Counted from the first letter of the stretch, positions 42,740 to 51,678 are shown. The stretch is 64,000 nucleotides of DNA from Faecalibacter rhinopitheci (GCF_015234135.1 NZ_JADGIK010000004.1:124001-188000); one strand, 5' to 3'. Translations and numbers: made by a program. The notes: a model not told the origin generated them from the letters alone.

Positions 42740-45136
42740 TTATTTCTTAATTACTTTAAATGTTTGGTTTGTACCATCTGCTAATTTAGCATTTACTACA
42801 TAAACTCCTTTAGGAAGATTAGCTAAGTTAACTGAACCATCTTTAGTGTTTAATTTAGCACTTAAAACGTTTTGACCAGTTAAGTTGTAAACTTCGATAG
42901 AAGAAATTACTTTGTTATATTGAACGAATAATTTGTCTTGAACCGGGTTAGGGTAGAAAGATAATTTGTCAACATTTACAATTTCATTGTCAATAGCTAA
43001 TGATGCACATTCACCAGAAATAGAGAATACTCCATCCCAATCTGGATTAGATAAATCAGCCCATCCACTAGCATTTTTAAACTTAGTACGGTATGTCGTA
43101 TTAGTTAAGATAGAAGTTCCTTCCCAATATGCATTAGTTCCAGAAGCTACAACAGCATTACTGATTCCAATCCAATATGTAGCACTTTGATCAGCAGGAG
43201 CTTGTAATTGAACAGCTTCTGGTAAATCAAAAGTGTAAGTAGAAACATCAAAACCAAATGCAGATCCAACTACCTCACGAGTAGGTGTAGCTGAGAAAGT
43301 TTTAATTAATGCTCCAGGATAACCATTGTTATTTTCATAAATATTAACAGATGCAGAATTGATTCCTGTTGAACTCATCATGTTAACGCTAACTTTATTT
43401 AAATTGAAAGTAGTGTTTGCTTCAATTTGGAAATCATTTCCAATTTCAGCAGCTATAAGTGATCCAAATCCATTTTCAAACCCATTTGATGGAGTTGCTT
43501 GTGAACAATCCTCTCCTGGCTCTGGAGTTAATGAAGAACATTCTCCTGTAACTGTAAATACCCCTTCGTTTGGTAATTCTGTCCAAGTTTGTGTAGTTGT
43601 ATCGAAAACAACCATTGGGAATTCTGAATTGTCTACAGAAGTTACTTCCCAGTAAGCGTTTGTTCCAGAATTAGGTTGTACACCTTCAACTTTTAACCAA
43701 TATCTCTTATGTGTATCTGTTGTATTTTCTAATGTAACAACTTCTGGTAGATCATATGTATATTTAGAAAAACTAAATCCGAAGTTTTCTCCAATATTTT
43801 CAGTAGCTGTAGGAGCTCCTGTAAAAGTATATATAACATTATCTCCTGGTACACCGTCTTGATCTTCAACAATTGTAAAAGTTGCAGTTGAAATACCACT
43901 TGTAGCAGTAATTAAATTAAATGAAATTTGAGAAACATCAATTTTTGAAACTGCATTAACTCTAAAATCATTAGCATATGTGAAGCTGATAGTATTACCA
44001 ATTCCATTTTCTAATTCATTAGAAACATTTTCTATTCCACATACTTCAGGTAAAGGTGGTAAAGGTGGAATTTCACCTGCAAATACTTGAACATCATCAA
44101 TAACATTTGCTCTTCCATAGTTATTAATACCTTCGAAAGCAAACTTCATTGTACTTGAAACTTCAGGTAGCTGAATTTTTTTGTTTGTCCAAGAATTTTT
44201 AGAACCATTTTCAGTAAATAATAACACCCAATCAGATGAATCATTTAATTTGTAATAAACTTTTAATGGATTTATATCTCCTAACCAATCAGGGTTTGCA
44301 TAATAAAAGTCTAAATAAGCTTGTCCACTACCTGCATTAATTTGTGGTGTGACTAATTTTGTTACTGGAGAATTTGTTCCAGCTACACTTACAAATCTTG
44401 CATTTAAAGTTCCTCCATGTGCTGTAGTTAAACCTCCTGTAGATCCAGTTGCAAAAGTCCATTGTGCATTACCAAGAACATTTTCTTGTGTCCAATTTGC
44501 TCTTGTAGGTGAGTCTGCCTCAAAAGATTCGTTAAAAATAGCTTCTGCATTAGTGTTATTATCATTAACAATAATGTTATCTACCATTAGCATAAAAGCA
44601 TCATTAGTATTGTTTACCCAAGCAATTCTAACTGATTTTCCAACATAGCTTTTTAAATCAACAGTTCTTGTAACCCATTCAGCATCCTCTGCTGGGTTTG
44701 AGTATAAAGTTACATCAAAATCTGCTACCGTATTTCCACCTGTAGTTGATAACATTAATTTGTAACCATCTGGGAAATCTGGATCTTGAGATTTTATTTC
44801 AAACGATAATTCTGGTGATACAGCAGCAGTTAAGTCAATAACTGGGCTAATTAACCAATCGTTAGATGTAGCTGCAGGATTGTACCATGATGTACTCATA
44901 GCTGCATAATTACCAGCAGGTCCACCAAAGTTTCCATTAACACCAAGTCTGTCAATTCTATTCCACCCATTTGTGATAAAATTAACTGCAGGAGCAGGGT
45001 TTTTACCATCCACATCGATGGTTGTCCATGCGCTCATTCCTGGTCCCTTACCGTCAAAATCTTCCTGGAAAATCTGTGCGTTACTCACAGAAGGAAGCAT
45101 AGCCAAAAAGGCTAATCCTAGTAAATTTTTCTTCAT
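42740..45136 (-). CDS. large secreted protein with cleaved-adhesin/choice-of-anchor domains and T9SS type A sorting domain
   Basis: The start is MKKNLLGLAFLAMLPSVSNA at 45136 (798 residues), a clear signal peptide; the longer frame adds a non-signal-like extension. Residues 25-370 carry two cleaved-adhesin / MAM-like domains (FQEDFDGKGPGMSAWTTIDV, then FNESFEADSPTRANWTQ). Two further repeats (about 375-545 and 548-715) each begin with ENGIGNTISF or ENGFGSLIAA and share SKYTYDLPE and NAYWE features. The C-terminus is a type A sorting domain (FYPNPVQDKLFVQYNKV, SIEVYNLTGQ, LPKGVYVVNA, TFKVIKK). It is probably a surface protein for adhesion or binding. Confidence 0.88.
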   Translation of the reverse strand: MKKNLLGLAFLAMLPSVSNAQIFQEDFDGKGPGMSAWTTIDVDGKNPAPAVNFITNGWNRIDRLGVNGNFGGPAGNYAAMSTSWYNPAATSNDWLISPVIDLTAAVSPELSFEIKSQDPDFPDGYKLMLSTTGGNTVADFDVTLYSNPAEDAEWVTRTVDLKSYVGKSVRIAWVNNTNDAFMLMVDNIIVNDNNTNAEAIFNESFEADSPTRANWTQENVLGNAQWTFATGSTGGLTTAHGGTLNARFVSVAGTNSPVTKLVTPQINAGSGQAYLDFYYANPDWLGDINPLKVYYKLNDSSDWVLLFTENGSKNSWTNKKIQLPEVSSTMKFAFEGINNYGRANVIDDVQVFAGEIPPLPPLPEVCGIENVSNELENGIGNTISFTYANDFRVNAVSKIDVSQISFNLITATSGISTATFTIVEDQDGVPGDNVIYTFTGAPTATENIGENFGFSFSKYTYDLPEVVTLENTTDTHKRYWLKVEGVQPNSGTNAYWEVTSVDNSEFPMVVFDTTTQTWTELPNEGVFTVTGECSSLTPEPGEDCSQATPSNGFENGFGSLIAAEIGNDFQIEANTTFNLNKVSVNMMSSTGINSASVNIYENNNGYPGALIKTFSATPTREVVGSAFGFDVSTYTFDLPEAVQLQAPADQSATYWIGISNAVVASGTNAYWEGTSILTNTTYRTKFKNASGWADLSNPDWDGVFSISGECASLAIDNEIVNVDKLSFYPNPVQDKLFVQYNKVISSIEVYNLTGQNVLSAKLNTKDGSVNLANLPKGVYVVNAKLADGTNQTFKVIKK

Positions 45137-45393
45137 AATGTATTTTATTAGTGTAATTAATTTAAATATATAAAGAATTATCAATAATGCAAAATAGAAT
45201 TAAAATAAAATGTACATTTTTTTGAAAAAATATTTCCTTAAGCTATTAATAATGTGTTTGTTTGATAAATTGTATGGTTTGTTGTATATTTAGAGGTTAT
45301 CATTAATAAAGAAAATAATAATTATATAAATATAGAGTTGAATTCAGATAATTGATAAGATTGATAAATCAATTATTAAGAATATTATTTAAA
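45137..45393. other. non-coding region upstream of the T9SS gene
   Basis: This AT-rich stretch (about 260 bases, up to the scoAB terminator) has no ORF above 15 codons that I can support. It should contain the T9SS gene promoter on the minus strand; a CTATTTTG is present but with wrong spacing for TANNTTTG. Confidence 0.5.
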
Positions 45394-45421
45394 ATAAAAT
45401 AAGTCCGATATCATCGGACTT
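45394..45421 (-). terminator. terminator of the scoAB operon
   Basis: AAGTCCGAT (45401-45409) and ATCGGACTT (45413-45421) form a stem, with T-rich sequence following on the minus strand. Confidence 0.75.
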
Positions 45422-45480
45422 ATATATAATAGTAAAGTATATTAATATATACTATTTAAAAACTTTAAATATTTTACTTG

Positions 45481-46137
45481 TTACAATATCATTTCAGGAA
45501 TTTCACCTTCTATAATTAGCTTACCAGATGTAGCTTTTTTAATTTCTTCTACAGATATACCCGGAGCTCTTTCTAATAGCTTAAAGCCACCTTCAGGTAA
45601 AATTTCAAGAACAGCTAATTCTGTTACAATTTTCTTTACACATTTTATTCCGGTTAGGGGCAAAGTACATTCAGATAGTAATTTTGATTCTCCTAACTTA
45701 TTTACATGTTGCATTGCTACAATAATATTATCTGCTGATGCTACAAGATCCATTGCACCACCCATTCCTTTTACCATTTTTCCAGGAATTTTCCAATTTG
45801 CAATATCTCCGTTCTCAGAGACTTCCATTGCGCCTAGAATGGTTAAGTTGATTCTACGTGCTCGAATCATTCCAAAACTCATTGCAGAGTCAAAAAAAGA
45901 AGATCCAGGCAATGTAGTAATTGTTTGTTTACCTGCATTTATAAAGTCTGGGTCTTCTTCACCTTCGATAGGAAATGGACCCATACCCAATAGTCCATTT
46001 TCTGATTGTAATACTACATTAATACCATCTGGAATATAATTGGCTACCAAAGTAGGTATTCCAATACCTAAATTAACATAATATCCATCTTTTACCTCTT
46101 TTGCAATACGTTTTGCAATTCCGTTTTTATCTAGCAT
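45481..46137 (-). CDS. scoB: 3-oxoacid CoA-transferase subunit B
   Basis: At 218 residues this is the beta subunit of a succinyl-CoA:3-ketoacid CoA-transferase-type enzyme. The catalytic glutamate lies in VLQSENGLLGMGP (about 40-52). It has the family's GGAMDLVASADNIIVAMQH and ECTLPLTGIKCV. Together with ScoA it moves CoA between succinyl-CoA and acetoacetate or other 3-oxoacids, feeding branched-chain or ketone-body metabolism. It begins 5 bases after the scoA stop on the same strand, so the two form an operon. Confidence 0.93.
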   Translation of the reverse strand: MLDKNGIAKRIAKEVKDGYYVNLGIGIPTLVANYIPDGINVVLQSENGLLGMGPFPIEGEEDPDFINAGKQTITTLPGSSFFDSAMSFGMIRARRINLTILGAMEVSENGDIANWKIPGKMVKGMGGAMDLVASADNIIVAMQHVNKLGESKLLSECTLPLTGIKCVKKIVTELAVLEILPEGGFKLLERAPGISVEEIKKATSGKLIIEGEIPEMIL

Positions 46138-46142
46138 GGCAA

Positions 46143-46859
46143 TTAATTTGATTTTGGTTGTACAGTCCTATTTTCAATACGTTTTTCGTATTTTTTTCCT
46201 TGTATTATTCTGTTCACAAAAACTCCCGGTGTATGAATTTGATTAGGATCTAACTCTCCAATTTCTACAAGTTCTTCGACTTCAGCAATAGTGAATTTTC
46301 CACACATTGCAGCAGGATGATTAAAGTTACCTGCAGCGCCTCGGTAAATTAAGTTACCTGCGGTGTCACCTTTCCAGGCTTTAACGATTGCATAATCAGG
46401 CTCAAAAGTTTTTTCCAATAAATATTCTTTTTCTATACCATGAAAAGTAAACTTTCTTACTTCTTTTCCTTCAGCTACTTCTGTACCTACACCAGCTGGA
46501 GTGTAAAAAACGGGCATTCCAAATCCAGCAGCCATCAGCCGTGTAGCTAGGGTACCTTGAGGAATCAATTCTACTTCTAATTCTCCAGAAAGCATTTGTC
46601 TCTCAAATTCAGCATTTTCCCCAACATAAGACGATATCATTTTTTTAATTTGTTTACGCTGTAGTAAAAGTCCTAATCCGAAATTATCAACTCCCGCATT
46701 GTTAGAAATACAAGTAAGGTTCGTAATTCCTTTATCTACAATTCCTTGTATTAAGTTTTCTGGGATTCCACTAAGTCCGAAGCCTCCAAAGGCTATGGTC
46801 ATATTGCTGGAAACACCTTCTAAAGCCTCCTCTATAGAGTTTACTTTTTTATTAATCAT
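46143..46859 (-). CDS. scoA: 3-oxoacid CoA-transferase subunit A
   Basis: At 238 residues this is the alpha subunit. Typical motifs are MTIAFGGFGLSGIPENLI with the glycine loop (about 20-36), TCISNNAGVDNFGLGLLL, and PAGVGTEVAEGKEVR. It heads the scoAB operon. The region from 46860 to 47111 is shared with the divergent kinase operon, so the TTCAC repeats at 46947-46980 could affect it. A minus-strand TATATTTA near 46884 is a weak -7 candidate. Confidence 0.93.
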   Translation of the reverse strand: MINKKVNSIEEALEGVSSNMTIAFGGFGLSGIPENLIQGIVDKGITNLTCISNNAGVDNFGLGLLLQRKQIKKMISSYVGENAEFERQMLSGELEVELIPQGTLATRLMAAGFGMPVFYTPAGVGTEVAEGKEVRKFTFHGIEKEYLLEKTFEPDYAIVKAWKGDTAGNLIYRGAAGNFNHPAAMCGKFTIAEVEELVEIGELDPNQIHTPGVFVNRIIQGKKYEKRIENRTVQPKSN

Positions 46860-46946
46860 ATTTTTGTGGTTTCTATATGTTGTTTAAATATAATAAAATC
46901 TAGTATTTCTGTTCTAATAAAATGCAGTAGTTTTTTAAATTTTTAA

Positions 46947-46980
46947 ATTTCACCTCATACTAAGATGAATTCACCTCTAT
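46947..46980 (+). promoter_or_regulatory. TTCACCTC direct repeats 21 bp apart, candidate LytTR regulator site
   Basis: TTCACCTC lies at 46949-46956 and at 46970-46977, exactly 21 bases apart. The second copy starts 37 bases before the -7 box at 47007. The site stands in the region between scoA and the second kinase gene. Confidence 0.6.
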
Positions 46981-47006
46981 TTTTATATATTCTATCCTAT
47001 ATAGTT

Positions 47007-47014
47007 TAAATTTG
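47007..47014 (+). promoter_or_regulatory. promoter -7 box (TAAATTTG) of the second kinase operon
   Basis: TAAATTTG fits TANNTTTG. It lies 98 bases before the ATG at 47112, giving a leader of about 90 bases. Confidence 0.6.
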
Positions 47015-47111
47015 TAACGATTAATATTTAAAAGAATCATTTATCTGTACTTGGATAATTAATAGAATAGATAATATTGACGTCTATATATCCAAATTTA
47101 AACTATTTATA

Positions 47112-48149
47112 ATGTATAAAAACTTGTTTTCTAAACGAGAACTAATCATTTTCATTGTCATATCAATTGGTTTTTTAATGATGCCGACTATGTTTATGCG
47201 GGATATTTCATCACAACAAAATTTTTATCAACAACCTTTTTTTATTAGAATAACACTTCAATCTATTTTATTATTAATATTTTTTCTATTTAACTACTTT
47301 ATTCTTTCATCAAAATTATATTTTCAGAAAAAATATATTATTTATTTTCTAACTCTCATTGGTAGTTTTTTTATTATATATAAAATTCCAGAATTGGTAG
47401 TAAAAAGTGAAAGAATCCAGCAACTGACAGCTAATACTACACCTTTGGTAAGAAAAGCACCGCCAGCTTACTTTTTGTGGGCTCCTCGCATTCTTATGTA
47501 TTTATGTATGGTATTAATTTCATTATTTTTGCGCCATAACAAAAGATATCAAGAAATAAAAGAGGAGAAGCAATTATCTGAAATTGCATATTTACGAGCG
47601 CAAATAAATCCACATTTTTTATTTAATACTTTAAATAATATATATGCATTAACGTTGCAAAAATCTGATTATGCATCGGATGCTGTTATGAAATTATCTA
47701 AAATGATGCGTTTTGTAGTTTCTGAAAGTTCAAAAGATAATGTTCCTCTCTTACAGGATCTAGATTACATCAAGAATTATATCGAATTGCAAAAATTAAG
47801 ATTTGTAAATAAAAATTCTGTAGATTTTATAATTGATGGTGATCCTAAACAAATAAATATTTCACCTTTATTATTAATTAATTTTATAGAAAATGCTTTT
47901 AAATATGGTGTTTTAGATGATGTTACTCATCCAATCAAAGTCTATATTACAATAGATAATAAATTCCTCGAATTGTATGTAGAAAATGAAATAGAAAATA
48001 TACAATTTGATAATGTGGAAAGTAGTGAAGTGGGGTTGATAAATACATATAAACGGTTAGAGTATTTATATACAAATCGTTATGATTTAAAAATCCATAA
48101 AGATAAAAATCAATATATTGTAAATTTAAAATTAAATTTAAATGATTAA
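47112..48149 (+). CDS. LytS-type sensor histidine kinase (membrane-embedded, no large sensor domain)
   Basis: This 345-residue protein has four hydrophobic helices in its first 145 residues (for example LIIFIVISIGFLMMPTMFM and ITLQSILLLIFFLFNYFIL), with short loops and no folded extracellular domain. The His_kinase part has QINPHFLFNTLNNIY with the phosphoacceptor His near 167, N box FIENAFKYG, and a lid EVGLINTYKRLEYLY. It overlaps the LytTR gene by 8 bases and is clearly its partner. With the following two genes it forms an operon. The signal sensed is unknown. Confidence 0.9.
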   Translation: MYKNLFSKRELIIFIVISIGFLMMPTMFMRDISSQQNFYQQPFFIRITLQSILLLIFFLFNYFILSSKLYFQKKYIIYFLTLIGSFFIIYKIPELVVKSERIQQLTANTTPLVRKAPPAYFLWAPRILMYLCMVLISLFLRHNKRYQEIKEEKQLSEIAYLRAQINPHFLFNTLNNIYALTLQKSDYASDAVMKLSKMMRFVVSESSKDNVPLLQDLDYIKNYIELQKLRFVNKNSVDFIIDGDPKQINISPLLLINFIENAFKYGVLDDVTHPIKVYITIDNKFLELYVENEIENIQFDNVESSEVGLINTYKRLEYLYTNRYDLKIHKDKNQYIVNLKLNLND

Positions 48150-48825
48150 AGCTATTGCTGTGGACGATGAGCCATTAGCACTAATGGTTATCGAAAACTA
48201 TTGTTCTAGAAATGAAAATATAGACTTGGTAAAAACTTTTTCTAATGTTAAAGACGCTCAAAAGTATATCAACCAATTCCCAATAGATTTATTGTTTTTA
48301 GATATACAAATTTCTAAGACGAACGGATTGGAATTTTATAAAAGTCTTGAGAAGAAAATTCCTGCCATATTTACAACGGCTTTCGCTGAATATGCATTAG
48401 AAGGTTTTAATGTATCCGCGTTGGATTATCTACTAAAACCTATAGAATATGATAGATTTGAAGAAGCTGTTAATAAAGCTATATTGATAATTGTAGACAA
48501 AAAATTGGCAGAAGACAAAGAATATTTGACTATTAGAGCGGATTATAAATTAAACAAAATTGCTTATAATGATATACTCTATATAGAAGGATTAGATGAC
48601 TATGTAAAAATTAATTTGAGTAATAATAAAAAAATTACAGCTCGAATTTCAATGAAATCTATATTGGAAAAACTACCGCAAAATTTATTTAAACGTGTAC
48701 ATCGTTCGTATATTGTAAACCTAAAGTATGTAACTTCTATTCAAAATAAGACACTCCATTTAGGAGATTATCAAATCGCAGTAGGAGATACTTATAAAAG
48801 TGTAATTCAAGAATTAATTAAATAG
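48142..48825 (+). CDS. LytTR-family response regulator
   Basis: This is a 227-residue regulator. The receiver (about 1-115) has the acidic pair DDE near 8, the phosphoacceptor Asp in LFLDIQISKTNG (near 54), the Thr in FTTAFAEYALEGF and KP in YLLKPIEY. The LytTR domain (about 125-227) includes LTIRADYKLNKIAYNDILYI, VKINLSNNKKITARISMKSI and LFKRVHRSYIVNL. Its ATG overlaps the kinase stop. A target is probably the TTCACCTC pair upstream of this operon, which would give autoregulation and control of the UbiA-like and methyltransferase genes. Confidence 0.92.
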   Translation: MIKAIAVDDEPLALMVIENYCSRNENIDLVKTFSNVKDAQKYINQFPIDLLFLDIQISKTNGLEFYKSLEKKIPAIFTTAFAEYALEGFNVSALDYLLKPIEYDRFEEAVNKAILIIVDKKLAEDKEYLTIRADYKLNKIAYNDILYIEGLDDYVKINLSNNKKITARISMKSILEKLPQNLFKRVHRSYIVNLKYVTSIQNKTLHLGDYQIAVGDTYKSVIQELIK

Positions 48826-48827
48826 AT

Positions 48828-49748
48828 ATGAAATTGGAACAAAAAGTAACGTACTTAGTATGGGAAATTATTTTTTATTCCAATTTTTTTATGGGATTAA
48901 TGTCAATTGGGCTTAATCTGGAAACTAATATAAAAATAGGATTACCGCTAAATAATATTGAGTATTATTTTTTTATAAGCTCTTTATCTATCTTATTTTA
49001 TTTCTATGCTTATAAAATCCCTCAACTTATTACAGTCGCGTCTAATCCTCGTACCTTATTTTATATTAAGAACAGAAAGTCTCTATTTTTATTTAACATA
49101 TTCGTTTCAGTAATATGTGTTTGTTCAGGATTTGTAATTTTTCTAAGATGTTATAATGAAATTTTTCAATTATCATTTGAGCATTACATAATTTTAGGAT
49201 TTACTTTTTTATTATCCATTAGTTATTATAACTGGAAATTTGGTTTATCACTTAGAAAATATACTTGGTTTAAACCTCTGTTAATAGCGTGGACATGGGC
49301 AATTACAACAGTTTATTTACCTTTATTAATCTTAGATTTGGAAAATAAAATATCATTTGCCGTTGATAGTAAGTTTTATTTCTTATTCGTCCAAACCTTT
49401 ATGTATTTTATTGTTAATGCAATTATATTTGATATCAAGGATTTTGAAGACGATTATAATAGAGGACTGAAAACATTTGTTGTGAAATATGGGATTAAAT
49501 TTACTTTAAACGCAATTATTTTTCCACTCATATTTCTCGGATTTCTTTCATTCATAATTTTTGGAATTTGGTATAATTTACCGATTCACAGAATAATTTT
49601 CATGCTAATTCCAATCTCTTTTATGGCTGTTTTTGCCTATCAGTTAAAGCATAAGAGGTCTATTTTGTTTTATTTAAGTGCTATAGATGGTATGATATTA
49701 GTTAAAGCCCTGTTCGGAATATTAAGCGTCATCTTATTTGAATCATGA
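48828..49748 (+). CDS. UbiA-superfamily-like membrane protein
   Basis: The 306-residue protein has about eight or nine helices and begins 2 bases after the LytTR stop. The segment DIKDFEDDYNRGLKT (about 203-217) matches the second Asp-rich motif of UbiA prenyltransferases. The first motif (NDxxDxxxD) is absent: at its place stands FYAYKIPQLITVASNPRTLFY, keeping only the NPR. Full catalysis with a prenyl diphosphate is therefore doubtful, though related short forms are common in Flavobacteriia. It overlaps the methyltransferase by 4 bases (ATGA-type junction), so they are translationally linked. Confidence 0.72.
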   Translation: MKLEQKVTYLVWEIIFYSNFFMGLMSIGLNLETNIKIGLPLNNIEYYFFISSLSILFYFYAYKIPQLITVASNPRTLFYIKNRKSLFLFNIFVSVICVCSGFVIFLRCYNEIFQLSFEHYIILGFTFLLSISYYNWKFGLSLRKYTWFKPLLIAWTWAITTVYLPLLILDLENKISFAVDSKFYFLFVQTFMYFIVNAIIFDIKDFEDDYNRGLKTFVVKYGIKFTLNAIIFPLIFLGFLSFIIFGIWYNLPIHRIIFMLIPISFMAVFAYQLKHKRSILFYLSAIDGMILVKALFGILSVILFES

Positions 49749-50347
49749 ATTATAACTTTATTGCTCCCTACTATGATATATTGAGTAGAATTTGCTTTTT
49801 AAACCGTCAACAAATAGCGCATCATGTTATACTAAAACATTTAAAATCTGGTAATCGAATTTTATGGATTGGTGGAGGAAGTGGTTGGTTTCTACAAGAG
49901 CTAAATAGTTTACAAATTAATTTAGAAATTGATTATGTAGAATTGTCCAAAGTAATGGTTGATAAAGCTAGTTCCAAAATTTATGAAAATTTAAAGGTCA
50001 ATTATTATTGTGAGGATATGTTTAGCTTTAACTATAATAGAGGGTATGACGTAGTTATTTCTGCTTTTATATTTGATCATTTTACAGAGATACAATGTGA
50101 AAAATTATTTCGGAAGATTAACCCATTTCTAATAAAAGGAGGAAAGTGGTTTTATTTAGATTTTAGTACTAAACAAACAAAATTCCAGCAATTCTTAACC
50201 CAATCTATGATAATGTTTTTTAATGTAGTAGCTGGACTTAATAATTCTCATTTTCCTAAAATAGATCATTTATTTAATGAGTTTGAATTAGTAGAAGAAG
50301 TATTTTATTTTAAAAAATATATTCGTGCCCAAGTATTTAGAAAATAA
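49745..50347 (+). CDS. class I SAM-dependent methyltransferase
   Basis: At 200 residues it has motif I RILWIGGGSGWFLQEL (about 37-52), in which the usual D/E-x-G-x-G is reduced to WIGGGSG, then IDYVELSKVMVDKA, YDVVISAFIFDHF (motif IV) and LIKGGKWFYLDF. It is related to the UbiE/COQ5-type methyltransferases. Coupled with a UbiA-like protein, a role on a prenylated quinone or aromatic lipid is suggested, but not shown. It is the last gene of the kinase operon, ending at a shared terminator. Confidence 0.83.
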   Translation: MNYNFIAPYYDILSRICFLNRQQIAHHVILKHLKSGNRILWIGGGSGWFLQELNSLQINLEIDYVELSKVMVDKASSKIYENLKVNYYCEDMFSFNYNRGYDVVISAFIFDHFTEIQCEKLFRKINPFLIKGGKWFYLDFSTKQTKFQQFLTQSMIMFFNVVAGLNNSHFPKIDHLFNEFELVEEVFYFKKYIRAQVFRK

Positions 50348-50374
50348 AAAAAGACCTCAATGCGAGGTCTTTCA
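50348..50374. terminator. bidirectional terminator
   Basis: AAAGACCTC (50350-50358) and GAGGTCTTT (50364-50372) pair around AATGC, between the methyltransferase gene and the convergent desaturase gene. Confidence 0.85.
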
Positions 50375-50378
50375 TATT

Positions 50379-51134
50379 TTACATATAATCTGTATCTAAT
50401 TTTCCTTTCTTAAACTGTATAATGTTTAATCTTTCCATCAACTGTATACATGGATACATTGGATCGAACTCAAATTTTTTAACTGCGAAGTTTGGTCTTC
50501 CTCCAAATTTATGGTGATTGTTGTGTAAACTTTCGCCCCACATTAACCAATCAATCGGCATTAAGTTAGTTGAAGTATCTTTTACCTCATAGTTTCTATA
50601 ACCATATTTATGAGAAAACCAGTTGATAATAGCACCATGTAGAGGACTCATTAATGCATGCATTGGGATAAAAACTATATATGCCCATATTGGAGCATCA
50701 AATAACCAATATAAACCAATGTATGTAAGTACCCAAGCTAAACGTATAATATTATTTCCTGCAAACTTATCCCATGATCTCCAACTCGGAACACCTTTAA
50801 TATATTTTGCTTCAATAACTTTTTCACCTGTACCTACTTGATTGTAATATGTACGTGTATTCCACATCATATTCCATAAATTTTTGTCAAAAATAGGAGA
50901 GTGTGGATCGTTTTCAGTATCTGCGTATTTATGGTGCATTCTATGCATAACTCCATAAGCATAAGGGCTTAAATATGAACTACCTTGGAAAAACCAAGCT
51001 AAAACATGAAAGATTTTTTCCCAAGTTCTAGACATCGTAAACATAGCATGTGAAGCATAACGGTGATGGAAGAACGTTTGGAAGAATAAGGAACCGTACC
51101 AGTGTATAATGAACAGTATAATAACTCCAGTCAT
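50379..51134 (-). CDS. fatty acid (acyl-CoA) desaturase
   Basis: This 251-residue membrane di-iron enzyme introduces a double bond in an acyl chain. The three histidine boxes are visible: HHRYASH (about 23-29), HRMHHKYAD (about 64-72) and HNNHHKFGG (about 198-206). Helices flank them. The order and spacing match the delta-9-type stearoyl-CoA desaturase family, and the short length is common in Bacteroidota. It has its own promoter on the minus strand (TATATTTG at 51161-51168). It should adjust membrane fluidity. Confidence 0.9.
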   Translation of the reverse strand: MTGVIILFIIHWYGSLFFQTFFHHRYASHAMFTMSRTWEKIFHVLAWFFQGSSYLSPYAYGVMHRMHHKYADTENDPHSPIFDKNLWNMMWNTRTYYNQVGTGEKVIEAKYIKGVPSWRSWDKFAGNNIIRLAWVLTYIGLYWLFDAPIWAYIVFIPMHALMSPLHGAIINWFSHKYGYRNYEVKDTSTNLMPIDWLMWGESLHNNHHKFGGRPNFAVKKFEFDPMYPCIQLMERLNIIQFKKGKLDTDYM

Positions 51135-51160
51135 TTAATTGTAATAAAAATTAATTTCTG

Positions 51161-51168
51161 CAAATATA
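51161..51168 (-). promoter_or_regulatory. desaturase promoter -7 box (TATATTTG on minus strand)
   Basis: CAAATATA on the plus strand reads TATATTTG on the minus strand and fits TANNTTTG, 26 bases upstream of the desaturase start. Confidence 0.6.
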
Positions 51169-51231
51169 TAGTTTAGGTTTATTAAATTGGCTAATTAATA
51201 TCATATAAAATTCACAAAAAAATTATTTAAA

Positions 51232-51678
51232 ATGAATAAAGCCTTTTTTAAGTCTTTAATGACTACTCAGCTTCCTATCGCATGGATTGCAGGTGTGCGT
51301 CTAAACCAATGGGAGGAGAATAAAGTTTCGACTAAAGTAAAGTTTGGTTTTTTGAACCAAAATCCATTCAAAAGCATGTTTTGGGCAGTGCAAGGAATGG
51401 CAGCAGAATTCTCATCGGGTTTAATGGTAAACGCTAAGATTCAGTCTTCTGGAGAAGATATTTCAATGTTAGTTATTGGGATGCAAGCAAAATTTTTAAA
51501 AAAAGCCGTTGGCAAAATTATTTTTACTTGCGATCAAGGTGAAGAAATAGAGGCTGCAATTAGAGAAGCTGTTGCAACTAAGCAAGGTGTAATGTTGACA
51601 GTAAAAAGTAGAGGTGTAGATGAGCAAAATGATATTGTATCTGAATTTGAATTTACATGGACTTTTAAAGTAAGATAA
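51232..51678 (+). CDS. DUF4442-family (hotdog thioesterase-like) protein
   Basis: The 148-residue product resembles DUF4442 proteins, which have a hotdog fold like acyl-CoA thioesterases. Features are the N-terminal LPIAWIAGVRLNQWEENKVS, FLNQNPFKSMFWAVQGMAAEF with the central helix, MQAKFLKKAVGKIIFTCDQG and the C-terminal VKSRGVDEQNDIVSEFEFTWT. It is soluble. It is divergent from the desaturase gene, a possible functional link to acyl groups, and shares a terminator with the convergent MocR gene. Confidence 0.8.
   Translation: MNKAFFKSLMTTQLPIAWIAGVRLNQWEENKVSTKVKFGFLNQNPFKSMFWAVQGMAAEFSSGLMVNAKIQSSGEDISMLVIGMQAKFLKKAVGKIIFTCDQGEEIEAAIREAVATKQGVMLTVKSRGVDEQNDIVSEFEFTWTFKVR

Noticed and set aside
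45137-45184. Longer N-terminus of the large T9SS protein
   Set aside because: The 16 extra residues precede a perfect signal peptide beginning MKKNLLG and would spoil it.
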